Part shown: in pieces, positions 11,901 to 28,432 of the stretch
How positions within the stretch are numbered: the stretch's first letter is position 1
Layout of the letters: every line of letters begins with the position of its first letter
NCBI RefSeq assembly: GCF_040436345.1
Contig: NC_133230.1
Location: forward strand, 22,020,197-22,084,196
DNA from: Pagrus major
Lineage: Eukaryota > Chordata > Actinopteri > Spariformes > Sparidae
DNA length: 64,000 nucleotides
Direction of reading: 5' to 3'
The notes under the pieces: model-generated
The model's database searches: none
What the model saw: only the letters and a program-made list of their open reading frames with translations
What the model was told of the DNA's origin: nothing
Translations under genes and position numbers: made by a program

Positions 11901-14900
11901 CAGCTGTTTTTGTTTTTTTTTTTTTCTTTTTTATCACACCAAAATCTCACTATTTTACTGTAATCTGATTTATGTGTTAAGTACTCTATACGTTTAATTT
12001 TTTATTGTTATTTTATTGCTTGTATTATCTTTAAAATAATTTATCTTCTGTTATCTTAACTGCCAAGATTTTATTGTTGTCCTATTCAATAAACTTTTTA
12101 TGGTTCTTGGTTAAGTTGTATGAAGTTCATGGCAGGAAGCAGTACCTGTCTGGAGAGCTGGTGGTAGTAAGCTTCTAGGTAGGCCAGGTAAGCTGGTATC
12201 ACAGCCAGGCTGCTCTCTTTCTGCTCTGGATTATCGAGGCTCTTCACAAAGCCCTTCAAATGCCCCAATAGGGGCGCCTGCAACCCTGTGACATGGCCCC
12301 AGGAAACTGGAGGAGGAGGAGGGCATTCTTCTCCCTGAGAGCTGAGGAGGTAACATGTAGATAAATAAGGAGTGTGTTCTACATGATGCTTGATGTAGCA
12401 GCACAGTTTCATAAAACCACCAAAATCCTCTTCTGTACCTGACCATGCCAGCCTGGAGCTCCTGATGACAGCCGGCAGTGTGTGTGACCTGTGTGAGCAG
12501 ACAAAGCAGAGCCAGGACGCGCTGGATCTGCAGGGGCGACAGAGGATCTGAAGGAGCCAGGACTCTGTGAACCGACTGTAAGGCCTTCGCTAAGCTTGGA
12601 TACAGGTCTCTGTGGGGAAAATAATGACACTGTATGATAAAAGACAAGCACCATGAGAGAAGAGAAGAGGAGAGGATTCGATGGTTCTTATATTTGGAGA
12701 AACTAAAATTGTGATATTCCCGTGAGCCAGCCTTTCTCAAAATGTGGTTCGTGGACCCTCAGTGGTCTGCGAGAGCCCCCTAGTGGTCTGTGAGTAGATT
12801 TGATAACATGTTTTAAATTAAGTGTTTCTGTATACAACATTCAGCGACTGTAAAGCGTTGTAGTGATTAGGATAGATGTGTTCCTTAAGATTTATGTCAA
12901 AAAAGATCAGCCGTTGTCTGCTATGTGAGACTAAAATTCTCCAGCTTGGAGCCAGACATTGATACACTGACGCCTCCATTCTTCCCATTAAGATGGCAAC
13001 CGAGACAATGATGAGTGAGTAGGCTGGGCTTTTTGCAAGACCGTCAGCTAATTAAGCTATAATTTGTAACATACTGTTGAAGTAGGCCAATTGCTTTGGG
13101 GATGTTGTGAAGTTTAGGTGGTCTGTGAGGGTTTTTTTTAAAATGATTAAGCCTTCGTCTGATAAAGTTTGAGAAACACTGCCGTCAGCTAAAGTCCTCT
13201 CTGTATGGGACTACACCCTGGAGGACAACCAGTACATTAGCAGCTGTTTTCTAACAAACAAGACTTCATAACAGATGGTCTACTAGGCTTGTGTTATTGC
13301 AAGTTTGTTTATGAATCAGTCTGCCCCCAGTGGTCAGCTTGAATGTATTAACTTACATGTATAATTTGCAGGCCTGTCCGTAGCCGGCTGCTACAGCCCA
13401 CAGCCTGTAGGCTTCAGTGGTGATCCTGAGGGCCTCGGTCGACTCCAGCAGCAGCTCACTGGGCTCAGCACTCAGCAGAGAAGACAGACGCTCCCTCACT
13501 CCAAAAGAGTTTAACTTGGGAGAGGAGAGAGAGAAAACGAGAGGATATACTATTAATGTGTATATATGTCGGAGTAACAGGAATGATATTTATTTTATGG
13601 TACGTAGCATTAGCAGAGGTTACAAATATGCAGATAAATCAGTGACAGTAAAGAATTTTTGGCCTTATTGGTCTTGTTCAATAAATGACAAAATTCATTT
13701 GTATTTCATCTTTTGTCTTTTACTGACAGTCTCAATGAGAAGAAATCCCAGAGGTTGGATTAAACAGGATAAATAAGGAAAGATGGCTGCACTTACATAA
13801 ACATACATTCACATACAGTGGGTATGTTGATCCCTGACAGATTTCACACCAGAGCTTACCAGTCTGGCACAGGCGTGTCTGCCTGATGTAGCCAATACTC
13901 TCAACAGCTTCATGGTGCTGGCCAGTGGGAGTCCATAGACAGACTGAGGAAGAGGCAAAGATGGCATTGTCCAGGAAGGGGGAAGGAACGCTGACAACAC
14001 CGTCTCCATCAGGCGAGGACAGTCAAGCACCTGAGAGTGAAATTCATTATTATACAGAAGAAAAATATAGACAATTATAAGTAACTGAACTCCAAATATG
14101 GTAGAGAAAAACTAGGAAAATGTCTGGATATATTTCAGTGATTAAGTGACTGTAATCAGCTGTTACTGTTGCTACCTGTGTGGCAGATGAGGAGGAGTGC
14201 CTGGCGATACGAGTCAGGATCTCCAGGATGTCCTGGACCACTCTAGGAGAAGGTCGCACCACCTCAAGGATGTAACGTAGCCTGGGGAGCAGTTTCATCT
14301 TTAACAGACCCTGAAACACAGACAGAGTCAACAAACATCCTTCAACTTTTAATTTCTGTAGATTTAAAATATATTACGTAAATGAAAAAGCAAAGGAACA
14401 CAAGTGAAATGTGTATCAAATAAATTTAACTTGTTTACCTTAACAACATCCTGCCTGGCCACATCATGATCACTCTTCCTCTCTTCCTTCTCCTTAGGGG
14501 TAAACCTCATATTTTCAGGCAGCCCTTCATCCTCCTCATCTTCCTCCTCCTGAACAGATGGCAGCAGAGGGAAGGAGGCCAGGCCGCGAAACCAGGAGAA
14601 CGTGCTGTCCAAACACTCCTGAGAGGGCAAACAAATTTGGATATCAAGCAGAGGGACTAAACATTGGAGTGTTTGAGGATAAGATGACTTTATTTAACAT
14701 TATGTTTTAAAGTATTGCTTCAAGTTGTCTTACTTCATCTCCTGCTGACACAAGGAGTGCTTTAAGAGCATGCACAGCTGCAGACATCGCTCCCTCCACA
14801 CTGTCATCCAACGCAAAGCGGAGAAGGAAGAGCAGCCCGGCGTCGAGCAGAGTGGACACTATGCTGCCTGTCAGAGCAGACACATACTCACCAGCACGTG

Positions 14901-17900
14901 CCTACAGGGTGAGAAATGAGTGACTTCAGACATCTGCAGATATGCATGAAGCTGTATGTGTTCGTTGGTGTACCTTTGAGAGGATGTTGGCCAGCGTGCT
15001 GAGGGCCAAAGTCCTCTGCTGGATGAGCTGACTCCGAGACAGCAGGAAGAGTTCCTGCAGGGAGTAACCTGCCCGCTGGAGAGAAATCCTCAATGTCAAC
15101 AATATACACTTCAAGCTACAGGTACAGGTAAACAAAATCATGAAGAACAGACTTTTTTTATTGTTTAGACTTAATGTCTACTGACCTCAGGCTCCTCTCC
15201 ATGGTGGTGCAGGCCTAAGTGGGTTGGCAAATCCTCAGTGGGTGGAATCAAGGTCCCCGCAAAGTCAAACCGAGCCTGCATAGCCTGTTTGGAAACCACA
15301 GAATCTGTTTTCACCCGTCACTGAAAAAAACTTACTAAAATGCACGATTTGAGTTGAAATGATTGAATTGTTCTTCTTTTTGTTCTACTGGTATTATAAG
15401 AAATATCTCCAAACCTTCTTGGTTCCTTTCCTTCTGGGAGCAGGTAAGTCTCTCAACCACTCCAGCTTCTCTGGCTCAAGCTTGTTCATGTGGACCCATT
15501 CCTTCTGAGGCTTTATTGGCAGATCTTTCTCTAAATTAACAAACACAGAGAAGCACAAATAAGATGAATAACCATGTGTGATCACTTGTATCAATCAGTA
15601 AAACTGCTGTAGCATACATGTACTTATTTTTTAAAGACTAAATACCAGCAAATACTGATCGAATGTTGGTTTAGAATTTGAATGTCAACACAGATTTTTA
15701 TATTTTCCAGTAAAACAAGGAAAAGTCGCTTGAACAAAAACACATTAGAATCATACACAGACTTATGGCTACACATATCAGCAAAAACAATGCAGGGTGG
15801 GGTGCTTACATTGCTGTAAATCTCTTGACAACAGCATATGACATTATGTAGGTAAAAATATATTACACTGGCAGCACAGAGACAAACCATTACCATGATT
15901 ATTTATGCTCTATAAGAAGCTGAGGAACCTAAAACAAGGATATGATGTTTGCTTTAAAAGGAGAGGTAGAGGAGGTGATAAATAATCTCTTCTAGAATAA
16001 AGAGTGACAAAAACAGCTGTGTTCATTGTTGTTTTTGTAAGACGTAATGGTATAAATTATGTGAAAGATCTGCCTTCATATGATCTATTAGCAACACTTT
16101 CATCAGGGCTGGGAGTATTCTCTGACTGATCTGCAGAAACTTAATTGCAGCGAGTGGCTACTTCTGGCTCGGTCTGGCCTTCCTGCTAATCACACAAAGT
16201 GAAGTCAATGATCAGCTTAATGTCTGGATTTTAGCCATGCAGCAGAAGCATCCCACATCAGTTATACAATTAGAGAATGGATGCTTGTGAGGAGAGTGAG
16301 GAGAAGAGGGAGAGCGGAGAGATAAAGACAGGAGTGGAGGCAGAGAAATCTGGCAGACAACCAGACGTTGTGGACAAACTCTGTCTCATTTAGTTTGGCA
16401 GTCCTAGAAGCAAAATTACAATTTAAAAGCGATGTGAAATAATGATAAAGCATAGTCATCCACATAGCTTAAAATCTCCATTAAAATCTTCATCTCCAGC
16501 AGCTGCAGAGACCAGGAACAACTGACAAAGTACAAGTGATAAAAGGGTTTATTTTAATCCATCGTACCCGTCACAGCAGGCGGTGGTGGCCCTTCCTCCT
16601 CCTCTGCTTCCATCTCAACTTCTTGAGGTTTCTGAAGCAGCGCATCAGCACTGGAGGAGTCTGACTCTCTGCTCGCATTTTCAAGAGGAAAGTTTGCCTT
16701 GCTGCTTTTGACCTGGAGGTGTTTGGATGGGGAGGCAGAGGACGGGACGCTCTGGGCTTTACGAGATCTAACAAACTCCACCAGTCTAGGGTCTAGGAAG
16801 CAGAAATAATCATGTTATACAGAGTGGTGCCAACAAAATTGCATGTACTTCACTGGTTGCGATACAAACTGAATAAAGATATCTTCATCTTAACATATAT
16901 TATACATTAATTAGTTATCATTGCCTACCGAGCTGAGTTAAGAGTTTATTCTGCTCGTCAAGTATCTCAGACTTAGACATTGCCTGGAGCTTAGCCTGGT
17001 TCTCCCTGTGGATCCTAATGGTCTCTCCTGAGCTGCCTGGGCCCTCAAGCCCCTGACCAGAGACCAGCCTGGGGCCTGAAGCTGCAGTTGGTCAGTGGAA
17101 AGGAGCGAGGAGATGAGGAGAAAGAAAAAAGAAAAATAATGTGAAGAGGGGAGGTTCTGTAGTAAAAGAGAAAGGAGGTATTAAAAATAATATAGCTCAA
17201 ACCTACTTACGATCATCAGCAGCACAACACTGATCTGTATCCATACTGGTCTCAGGTGTATGAACAGCTTCAGGTGCGCAGTGTAAAGGTGTCTTTCCCT
17301 CCTTAACTCTCTGTGCAGCAATCTGACGTGCAAAGATACTCTTCTTTCCACCAGCAGAAGACAGTGGCACCTGGTCGTAAGGAAGAATATTTGTAAAAAA
17401 AAAAAAGAAGATAAATAGAACCTAGAATCACCAGTCAACCCATCTCCAAATTCCTGTAACAATACAAGGTGTGTGTAAGGACAAACTAATTCTGAATCTC
17501 TGAATCTCTCTCTGTTTTTGTGGGGTTTTTAAGGGAGACATATTATGCTCATTTTCAGGCTCATTATTTTATTTTGGGTCTCTACTTGAACAGGTTTATA
17601 TGCTTTAATGCTCAAAAAATGCATCAGTTTCCTCATACTGTCCAGTGCTGCAGCACTGTATTCGCCCTGAAATGCTCTGTTTTAGTTCTTTCTTGAAGGC
17701 CCTCCCTCCCGAATACCCCGTCTGCTCCGATTGGTCAGCTCAAACATGCCTGAGCCAGCACTGCTAACAGCAACAGAGCAGCTGGGCTAAATCAATTATT
17801 ACAGCCAAACTTGCCGCTAGGCATACATTATGCAAATATGTGACATGGTGACATAGTGTGATGTCACAAAGTCACGGAATTTAAGGTTAGACTACTGACG

Positions 17901-19227
17901 AGGCGTTTCAGGAGCAGAGTTTTCTGTGGGAGAGAAGAGCTTCTGTTGGTGCAGTCTTTGACCTTTTTAACTTTCAAGATCTTTTACATGCACACGAAAC
18001 ATAAAAGCATAATAGGTCTCCTTTAAGTAAAATGCAAGTCTGCACATTAAGAGACACTATTTTTCTTTGATGTTAATGGGCAGTTCATTGCCATTTTTTT
18101 AAAATGTTGAATAATTTACAGGGTTCTTACAGCTCTTCTGGCAATTTTCAAGCAAACTATAAATGTGACTGTGAAAAATGAAGGTTACATACATTTCTTT
18201 TATACCCAACAACAACAAAAAAGATGATGATGGGACTGTTTCATTTCAAATATTAATAGTTTTTTTGACATTCATGATTGTGTTGAGATGTTAAACATGC
18301 TATCAAGCATGTATCAAAGAGTTTATTAGAATTCAAGCATATTCTGAACCTTGAAAACAACAATTAATATTGAGCATTTCCCAAACTTTTAAGGCTTTGT
18401 GCGAACCCTTTTTACCTGACTGCTGGTTTCTGAGCGGTGCAAAACTTTGGGGAAAGCCAGGCCTGTAAGTGCTGGTAGAGATACTGGAGTAGAGCTGGTG
18501 TCTCTTTCCTTAAAACAAAGAATATTACAGATCAATTCGTAAAATAATGAAAAGTAAAATCTGTGTATACAGCCAATGTGAATAAGTGAGAAAATCTGCT
18601 AGTTTATTTTGTGCACATCACCGATTCACACTTTGTATTTCCATTCTTGATCAGGTTAGTATTGACAGCAAGCACTTACAACGATCCTGGAGAGAACAGC
18701 ACTGACGTGAGTGTCATGTGTGTCCAGCCTGGCCTCAGCATCCTCATCCTCGAAGGTGACACGACTGGCTTTAAAGCGAGACTTCTTGGCAGGGGCTGGC
18801 GTCAGAGATGGGAGTTGGTCCGGAAGATCTAGAGGAAGTTTAATATCAGGTTTGTGATTTCTGTATTAAAGAATCCTACTTATACATTGTTCATTTATAG
18901 CAGTTAAATATACCTTAAAAACATGACATACTTAAATAACATCTGAGCCTCATGTTATGATAAAATTGTCAATTGCAAGTGAGTAAACATTCTCGATAAT
19001 TTAAAAGACAGATAAGACACAAGTCTTTTACCTTCTATGGTGACAACATCCCTCTGTCTCCCTTCATCCTCTCCCTTATGCTCCCCTCCTTCTCCTCCAG
19101 CCTCGCCTCTCCTCTTGTCAGGTCGGCGGACCACATTGGCAGCAGACGGAGCGCCGGAGGTCAGAAACTGCTCCTGCTCTCTCAGGAGGTCTGCCTCAGA
19201 GTCAGTTGGCTTAGGACGCCGCAACAT
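5940..19227 (-). CDS. rpap1: RNA polymerase II-associated protein 1 (26 coding exons)
   Basis: RPAP1 is a conserved factor for assembly, nuclear import and function of RNA polymerase II, working with HSP90/RPAP3- and GPN-type factors. Coding exons from the start: 19032-19227, 18680-18828, 18416-18508, 17211-17370, 16929-17081, 16568-16792, 15415-15530, 15186-15284, 14974-15075, 14734-14901, 14439-14618, 14176-14310, 13860-14030, 13357-13514, 12439-12609, 12146-12341, 10983-11092, 10673-10868, 10215-10361, 9799-9941, 9104-9536, 8600-8718, 8279-8510, 8001-8177, 6680-6736, 5940-6089. These sum to 4,236 nt, or 1,411 residues; human is about 1,393. The start matches the human MLSRPKP-type N-terminus (here [15 protein letters not shown]). 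An RPAP1_N-like segment ([20 protein letters not shown]) lies near residues 213-258 and an RPAP1_C-like segment ([11 protein letters not shown]) near 368-432. The remainder is helical repeat-like, ending [14 protein letters not shown]. An untranslated first exon probably ends at 19,791. Confidence 0.97.
8940..9095. mobile_element. Possible SINE/LINE 3' tail in an rpap1 intron
   Basis: A segment resembling teleost retroposon tails ends with AATACAAATAAGATTGACC followed by short CTTGA repeats. It sits directly next to the rpap1 exon at 9104-9536, on the donor side. Only the tail is visible and the family is not assigned. Confidence 0.35.
10003..10024. repeat. (GAT)n microsatellite
   Basis: About seven GAT copies in the rpap1 intron between the exons at 10215-10361 and 9799-9941. 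Intronic, with no coding effect. Confidence 0.9.
11398..11905. repeat. Three-copy tandem repeat, ~172-bp unit
   Basis: The string TTCAATAGC, followed by CAGCTCATTTGAGCCATCGA or a close variant, begins copies near 11,398, 11,570 and 11,742. Each copy continues through a conserved TTGTTATACTGG-like segment and a T-rich ATGAATATTTTAATGAAAA segment to a GAATACACCGCCC end, which the third copy lacks. The array lies in the rpap1 intron between the exons at 12146-12341 and 10983-11092. Copies 2 and 3 are closer to each other than to copy 1. No protein is encoded. Confidence 0.9.
12728..13181. mobile_element. Non-autonomous hAT-type element with TIRs and 8-bp TSD
   Basis: The left end CAGCCTTTCTCAAAATG and the inverted right end CAGTGTTTCTCAAACTTT form imperfect terminal inverted repeats. 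They are flanked by CCGTGAGC (12720-12727) and CCGTCAGC (13182-13189), an 8-bp target duplication with one mismatch. CAG-type ends with an 8-bp duplication are typical of the hAT superfamily. At 454 bp with no open frame it is non-autonomous. It lies in an rpap1 intron. Confidence 0.85.
17533..18022. mobile_element. Non-autonomous element flanked by TTAA (piggyBac-like MITE)
   Basis: The left end GGGAGACATATTATGCT and the inverted right end AGGAGACCTATTATGCTTTT are terminal inverted repeats, with TTAA on both sides (17529-17532 and 18023-18026). TTAA target duplication is characteristic of piggyBac-type transposons. The element is 490 bp, has no coding capacity, and lies in an rpap1 intron. 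The superfamily rests on the TTAA flanks and is inferred. Confidence 0.75.
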
Positions 19228-19790
19228 CTCCCTGAAGGACACGGAGGATGGTTTTAAATACCACTGGAGTGTTTCTTTACGTATTCACCATTGACTAACC
19301 TAAGCTCTAGCACTCATTGATGCAGGAAAGGATTTTGACTAAAGACTAAAGCCCCCCGCCATGAACCTGAGTTCTTCTTGGGAGGACACACTATGAATTT
19401 AACATAATGTCTCATCAACTTTTGAGTAGAGGCTGGACTTGGTTAGCATGGCTAATCTTACGGCTAACTGACGTTATCTTAGAGTGTAAAAAAAAGTCAG
19501 AAAGCGAAAAATTACATTAATTAACCAAATAAATTGTGCATGTGTAGCGTTAGCAATAGATACATAGCTGTTATTGTTTTCTGTTTGTTTTTGTTCTCAC
19601 ACGCAGGTGAGTTTACATCCGACACGCACCGAGAATGAAAGTAACGTGCTGTTAACTTTAGCTTAACGTTAACCTGAAATCTTAAACCTCATTCAGTTAT
19701 AGCCAGACATTTTACACACAGTACCAAACAAAATCACGACACTGTGGTTCGCTTTGTTGTTTACCATATCACACAACTGTGTTAGCTAAC

Positions 19791-20206
19791 CTTTAGATGG
19801 GTGCTGGATCCGTGATACAAACACACACCGCTCTGTGGACCACACGGAAGATTTTCAACGTGACACCGAACTCCGCCTTCAAAGTAAAAGCACTGCCAGC
19901 AGAAAGAGGAGGAAACATGAATTGACCCGTTTCGACTGCACGCCCTTCGTTCTCCCAAACATGATTAGGTCATTTAGGGGCTTTGCTGGGCTGTCGGCGC
20001 AAATTATATTGCATTTTCACTCGCTGATTTATGTCATGGGACGCCCGCCTCATACCTGAGCTACATCTCGCGTTATCCGTCCTCCCTTCTTCGGGACACT
20101 GGACAGCTGTCCTGCATCTGGATGCATTATTAATGATATATGGATTTCATAGGAAATTGTGACTACCGACCACTGGCTATTGACAACAAGCTTCGCTGGC
20201 TGCATC
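19791..20206. promoter_or_regulatory. Divergent promoter region, rpap1 / TMEM151-family gene
   Basis: The two genes point away from each other, with about 1.2 kb between their start codons. On the minus strand a good donor (AAAG|GTTAGC) at 19,790/19,791, paired with the acceptor just above 19,231, suggests an untranslated rpap1 first exon here. Transcription starts for both genes are therefore expected in this interval. No TATA box or well-defined factor site was identified. Confidence 0.4.
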
Positions 20207-20401
20207 ATGGTTAACCTCTGCTGCCTTTGCTGCGGTGAAATCCCTCAACCCCGCCCCCCTCCGCCCGTTCAGTCGGGACCACCGCGGGATCCCCGCACCG
20301 TGCAGCAGCAGCAGCAGCCTGCTGGCTCCGGCCCAGACGGTGTGGGGCTGAAGGGGGAACAAAAAGGGGGAGCAAAGGGTAAGAGCAGAGCCAGTGAATG
20401 A
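20207..20401 (+). other. 64-codon upstream open reading frame
   Basis: An ATG-initiated frame starting MVNLCCLCCGEIPQ, Cys- then Pro-rich, ends 48 bases before the proposed TMEM151 start. It is in the same frame as that start but separated by two in-frame stops, so it is not an N-terminal extension without splicing. A strong donor-like AAGG|GTAAGA sits inside it at 20,378/20,379, but splicing to the known second exon would be out of phase. Most likely a leader uORF, otherwise chance. Confidence 0.35.
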
Positions 20402-20449
20402 AGACATGAGTGAGCTTATTATCTCTGTCTGACATGCGAAAAGTGCAGC

Positions 20450-25481
<5,032 letters not shown>

Positions 25482-25580
25482 AGGACATAAAGACACATAT
25501 TGATTGATGGATTTAAATCAGAAGTAATGGATGGTGTTGTAGGGTTGCTCATTATTTGCTCCTTAGACAGAATGACATTA

Positions 25581-26050
25581 AAGGGTAACGCCACCAATTT
25601 AACACATTAAAGTTTGTTTACAGATCTTGTGGAGTACTACTGCATATGTGAAAAAAGTAGTATAAAGCCTTTTTTTGGCTCCAGAGGAAGCTGCATGTAA
25701 TCTGATAAATTGCCTCCAGTGATGTCACTCAGTGGCTAACTTTCACTGTGGGTAATGTAGGCACCAGGATCAGACCAATTTTTGATCATTTGTTTTTAAA
25801 TTGTCCATAATGAGTCCAACAGTGTTATAAGAGTGCAGTGCTAGACCAGTGGACTACTTTTCAAAACTTGGTGCCTACATTACCCACAATGCAACATACA
25901 CTGAGTGATATCACTGGAGGCAGTTCATAAGGTAACATTATGCTTCTTCTGGAGCCACAAAAAAGGCTTTATATGACTTTTTTTCACATATCCATACTCC
26001 CCAAGACCTTTAAACACACTTTAATATGTAAAATTGGTGGAGTTACCCTT
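25581..26050. mobile_element. Foldback MITE in the TMEM151 3' UTR
   Basis: A 470-bp element flanked by TA. The arms start AAGGGTAACGCCACCAATTT and, inverted from the right, AAGGGTAACTCCACCAATTT. Similarity continues inward for roughly 200 bases per arm, including a shared TATAAAGCCTTTTTT block. TA flanks and long inverted ends suggest a Tc1/mariner-like MITE, which is inferred. It begins 100 bases after the stop codon, upstream of both candidate polyadenylation signals, so the mature message should carry it and could fold back. Confidence 0.85.
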
Positions 26051-26614
26051 TAGGAAAGATTCATTGAGAAAATGTGCTCTTTCAGGAAACTCCACTGTGA
26101 ATATGAAGTAAAAGAAGCTTAAATAGAGACTCTCTTCTATTTTTTAACAGTCATGTCCATGTTATTACAGTTCAATTATCTCTATGAAAACAGCTGCAGA
26201 TGTGGGACAAACAGCGTGTAGTGTATCCAATTACATTTGGGCAGAAACAGTCTCTCAGCTACAGGGTGTACAATGACTTAAGAACTGACACAACTGTCAG
26301 ATGTGATGAAATGGTGCATACTCTCAGCATCCTGCTGTTTTCATCAAAATTCACAGGAAACAAAACTTCACCAGTTCTTACACTGACCTTGTATGTGTTA
26401 AATTGTGTCAAATTTAGAGGAACATGTAAGAATAATACAAGAAAGTTGCATGTTATTACCAAAGGTCTTGAATTTTAGTTGATTTATAGACAGCAAGGTG
26501 AAACCAAAGAGTGTTTTCTGTTATTTTTTTCCCCAAATAATTCTATGAAACACTGCAAAGCATCCATTGATGAGAGATATGCTGCGTGGAGAACATGAAT
26601 GTGGAAATGTATGC

Positions 26615-26620
26615 AATAAA
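26615..26620 (+). terminator. Candidate polyadenylation signal, TMEM151-family gene
   Basis: AATAAA about 1.13 kb after the stop. A second AATAAA at 26,808-26,813 is followed by a GT-rich stretch and may be used instead or as well. Confidence 0.5.
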
Positions 26621-27404
26621 GAAGTTCTCAAGGAGTAATAATGGATAACAGTGTTTAATATCCATCACGAGACTTATGAGGTTTGCTTGTACCCGTCGGA
26701 TTGAATGGGATATTTTCAAAGTGGAAATGCATAAAAATATTCTGAGGAATCATCTAATATAATGGGATTTGTGGTTTTATTCTCTCATATTAACAACAAT
26801 TTTCACAAATAAAAGTAGAGTCCTTCTTGTGTGTTGAGAAGAAAGGGAGAAAAGAGAAGAAAGATCAGAGTTAAGTTTCTCCAGTCATCATGTTCATCCG
26901 AGGCGACGATGTCAGACACTCTCAGACTCACTGGTACCTCTGCTGTCCTCAAGTACAACTACAAGGGAAGAAACAATTACGCTGACATTCACTGACTTCA
27001 GCCAACAACTTTCCACTTTGGCGGAGAGACAGATAATAAACCATTTACGCAAACAAAAGTTTAAATTCAGCATGTTACTTGAAATGCAGAGACAATTCTA
27101 GTAAAAAACTACAGCAGAAATAGAAGAATTCAGAATAAAAGCTAAATAAGGTCACATTTAACCTAGTTTTTATGAACAACAACAATAAAGGATGTCTCAA
27201 ATTCATCTTATTCTGTGATCATCAGGTAGTTTTTTGTTAAATTCCCTCAAAAAAACACATGAAGTTCATTGGCATTTGTACTATGATTTATATTAGACAT
27301 TCTTGTTTTACAGATGAAGCCATGAACCTTCATTTAAAACTTTTTTTTAGGAGCCCCAGTTTAGTTGTATAGTTTAGTTGTGTAGTTGTGTAGTTTTCTG
27401 GAGA

Positions 27405-27715
27405 GATAAAGGAAGTATTTATACCCTTTACCTGGAGTTACTAAAGTTATACTACAAAAATAATCCATTACAAGTAAAAGTCTTGCCCCTTGAAGCATTA
27501 TCAGTCCAAAAATATTTATACAATGTTATAATATCATACAGAATTTTTATTTTGCTAGAATATTATTAATTTAATATCAACGTGGAGCCAGAACTAATAA
27601 ATACACTTTGAGTAGTCTATCACAGTGGATTATTTATAAGATGACTATATGATCTGTATGGGAAGTCTGATGCTGAAAAGTAACTAGAGATGTCACATAA
27701 TGTAAAGTAGAATAT
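27405..27715. mobile_element. AAGTA-rich dispersed repeat, diverged copy 2
   Basis: It shares ACAAGTAAAAGTCTTGC-like and GAAAAGTAACTAGAGATG-like strings with the family described at 1.2-1.7 kb, but is more degraded. Borders are approximate. Confidence 0.45.
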
Positions 27716-27867
27716 ACATTTCTGTTGTTTATTTTTGGGGAAGTCTTTCTCTCTTCTGACCACTAGATGACACAATTGCTAAGGACTGTATAAATGTCTT
27801 TTATTCATTTTTAAAATGATTGTAGTTACCATCATTATTTGCAGGCCATTATTTATATTCTCATCAT

Positions 27868-28235
27868 TTAAAGGTGCACTGTGTAGTTTTGGGGAGTACA
27901 CTTTAATCAGAAGAGAAAGATCTTCTTTGACCGATTTTCTTTTTTATATATACATAAACAAACTAAATAAACAAACTCTTATTCCATTTTCGTGAAGGAA
28001 CAATCAAAATATACAAACTGGCCTTAAAGGACAACACAATTTCATACTGTTTCACTTTGTTTGTATGTGGCGGGCCCTGCCACCTTTCAAGCTTTTAACA
28101 GTGTTCTGAGAACATCTTGTTTATTCAGTTATAGAAAAATACATATTTCTGAGTTTGTACTATTGCTCATGAATGTTGTAAATATTAAAATTCTGAGTTT
28201 GAATTTAATTTCCAAAATCACATAGTGCCACTTTA
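27868..28235 (+). mobile_element. MITE with AAAGGTGCACTGTGTAG end, copy A
   Basis: The left end TTAAAGGTGCACTGTGTAG and the inverted right end TTAAAGTGGCACTATGTGA define about 370 bp without coding capacity. A second copy in the opposite orientation lies at 29,577-29,903 inside lrr1 intron 1. The two share the interior string GAGAAAGATCTTC. Confidence 0.75.
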
Positions 28236-28359
28236 ATAACTATCAAAAACACAACATATTTATTATTAATATTTTTTGTCAGATACATTCACGTTTAATT
28301 TAATGGGCTACTTAATTGTTTATTAAAATAAACAACAATTAATGTGTCAGCAACAGGGC

Positions 28360-28361
28360 CC

Positions 28362-28431
<70 letters not shown>
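28360..28431. repeat. (CTGT)n(CT)n compound microsatellite
   Basis: About eight CTGT units run directly into about 19 CT units, immediately upstream of the GC-rich lrr1 promoter. The opposite strand is a pure purine tract that could form a triplex-prone structure. Confidence 0.95.

Positions 28432-28432
<1 letters not shown>

Noticed and set aside
26888-26980. Plus-strand ATG reading MFIRGDDV, resembling the SmD2/LSm MFLRGDSV motif
   Set aside because: Similarity stops after eight residues and no adjoining LSm sequence or exon was found.
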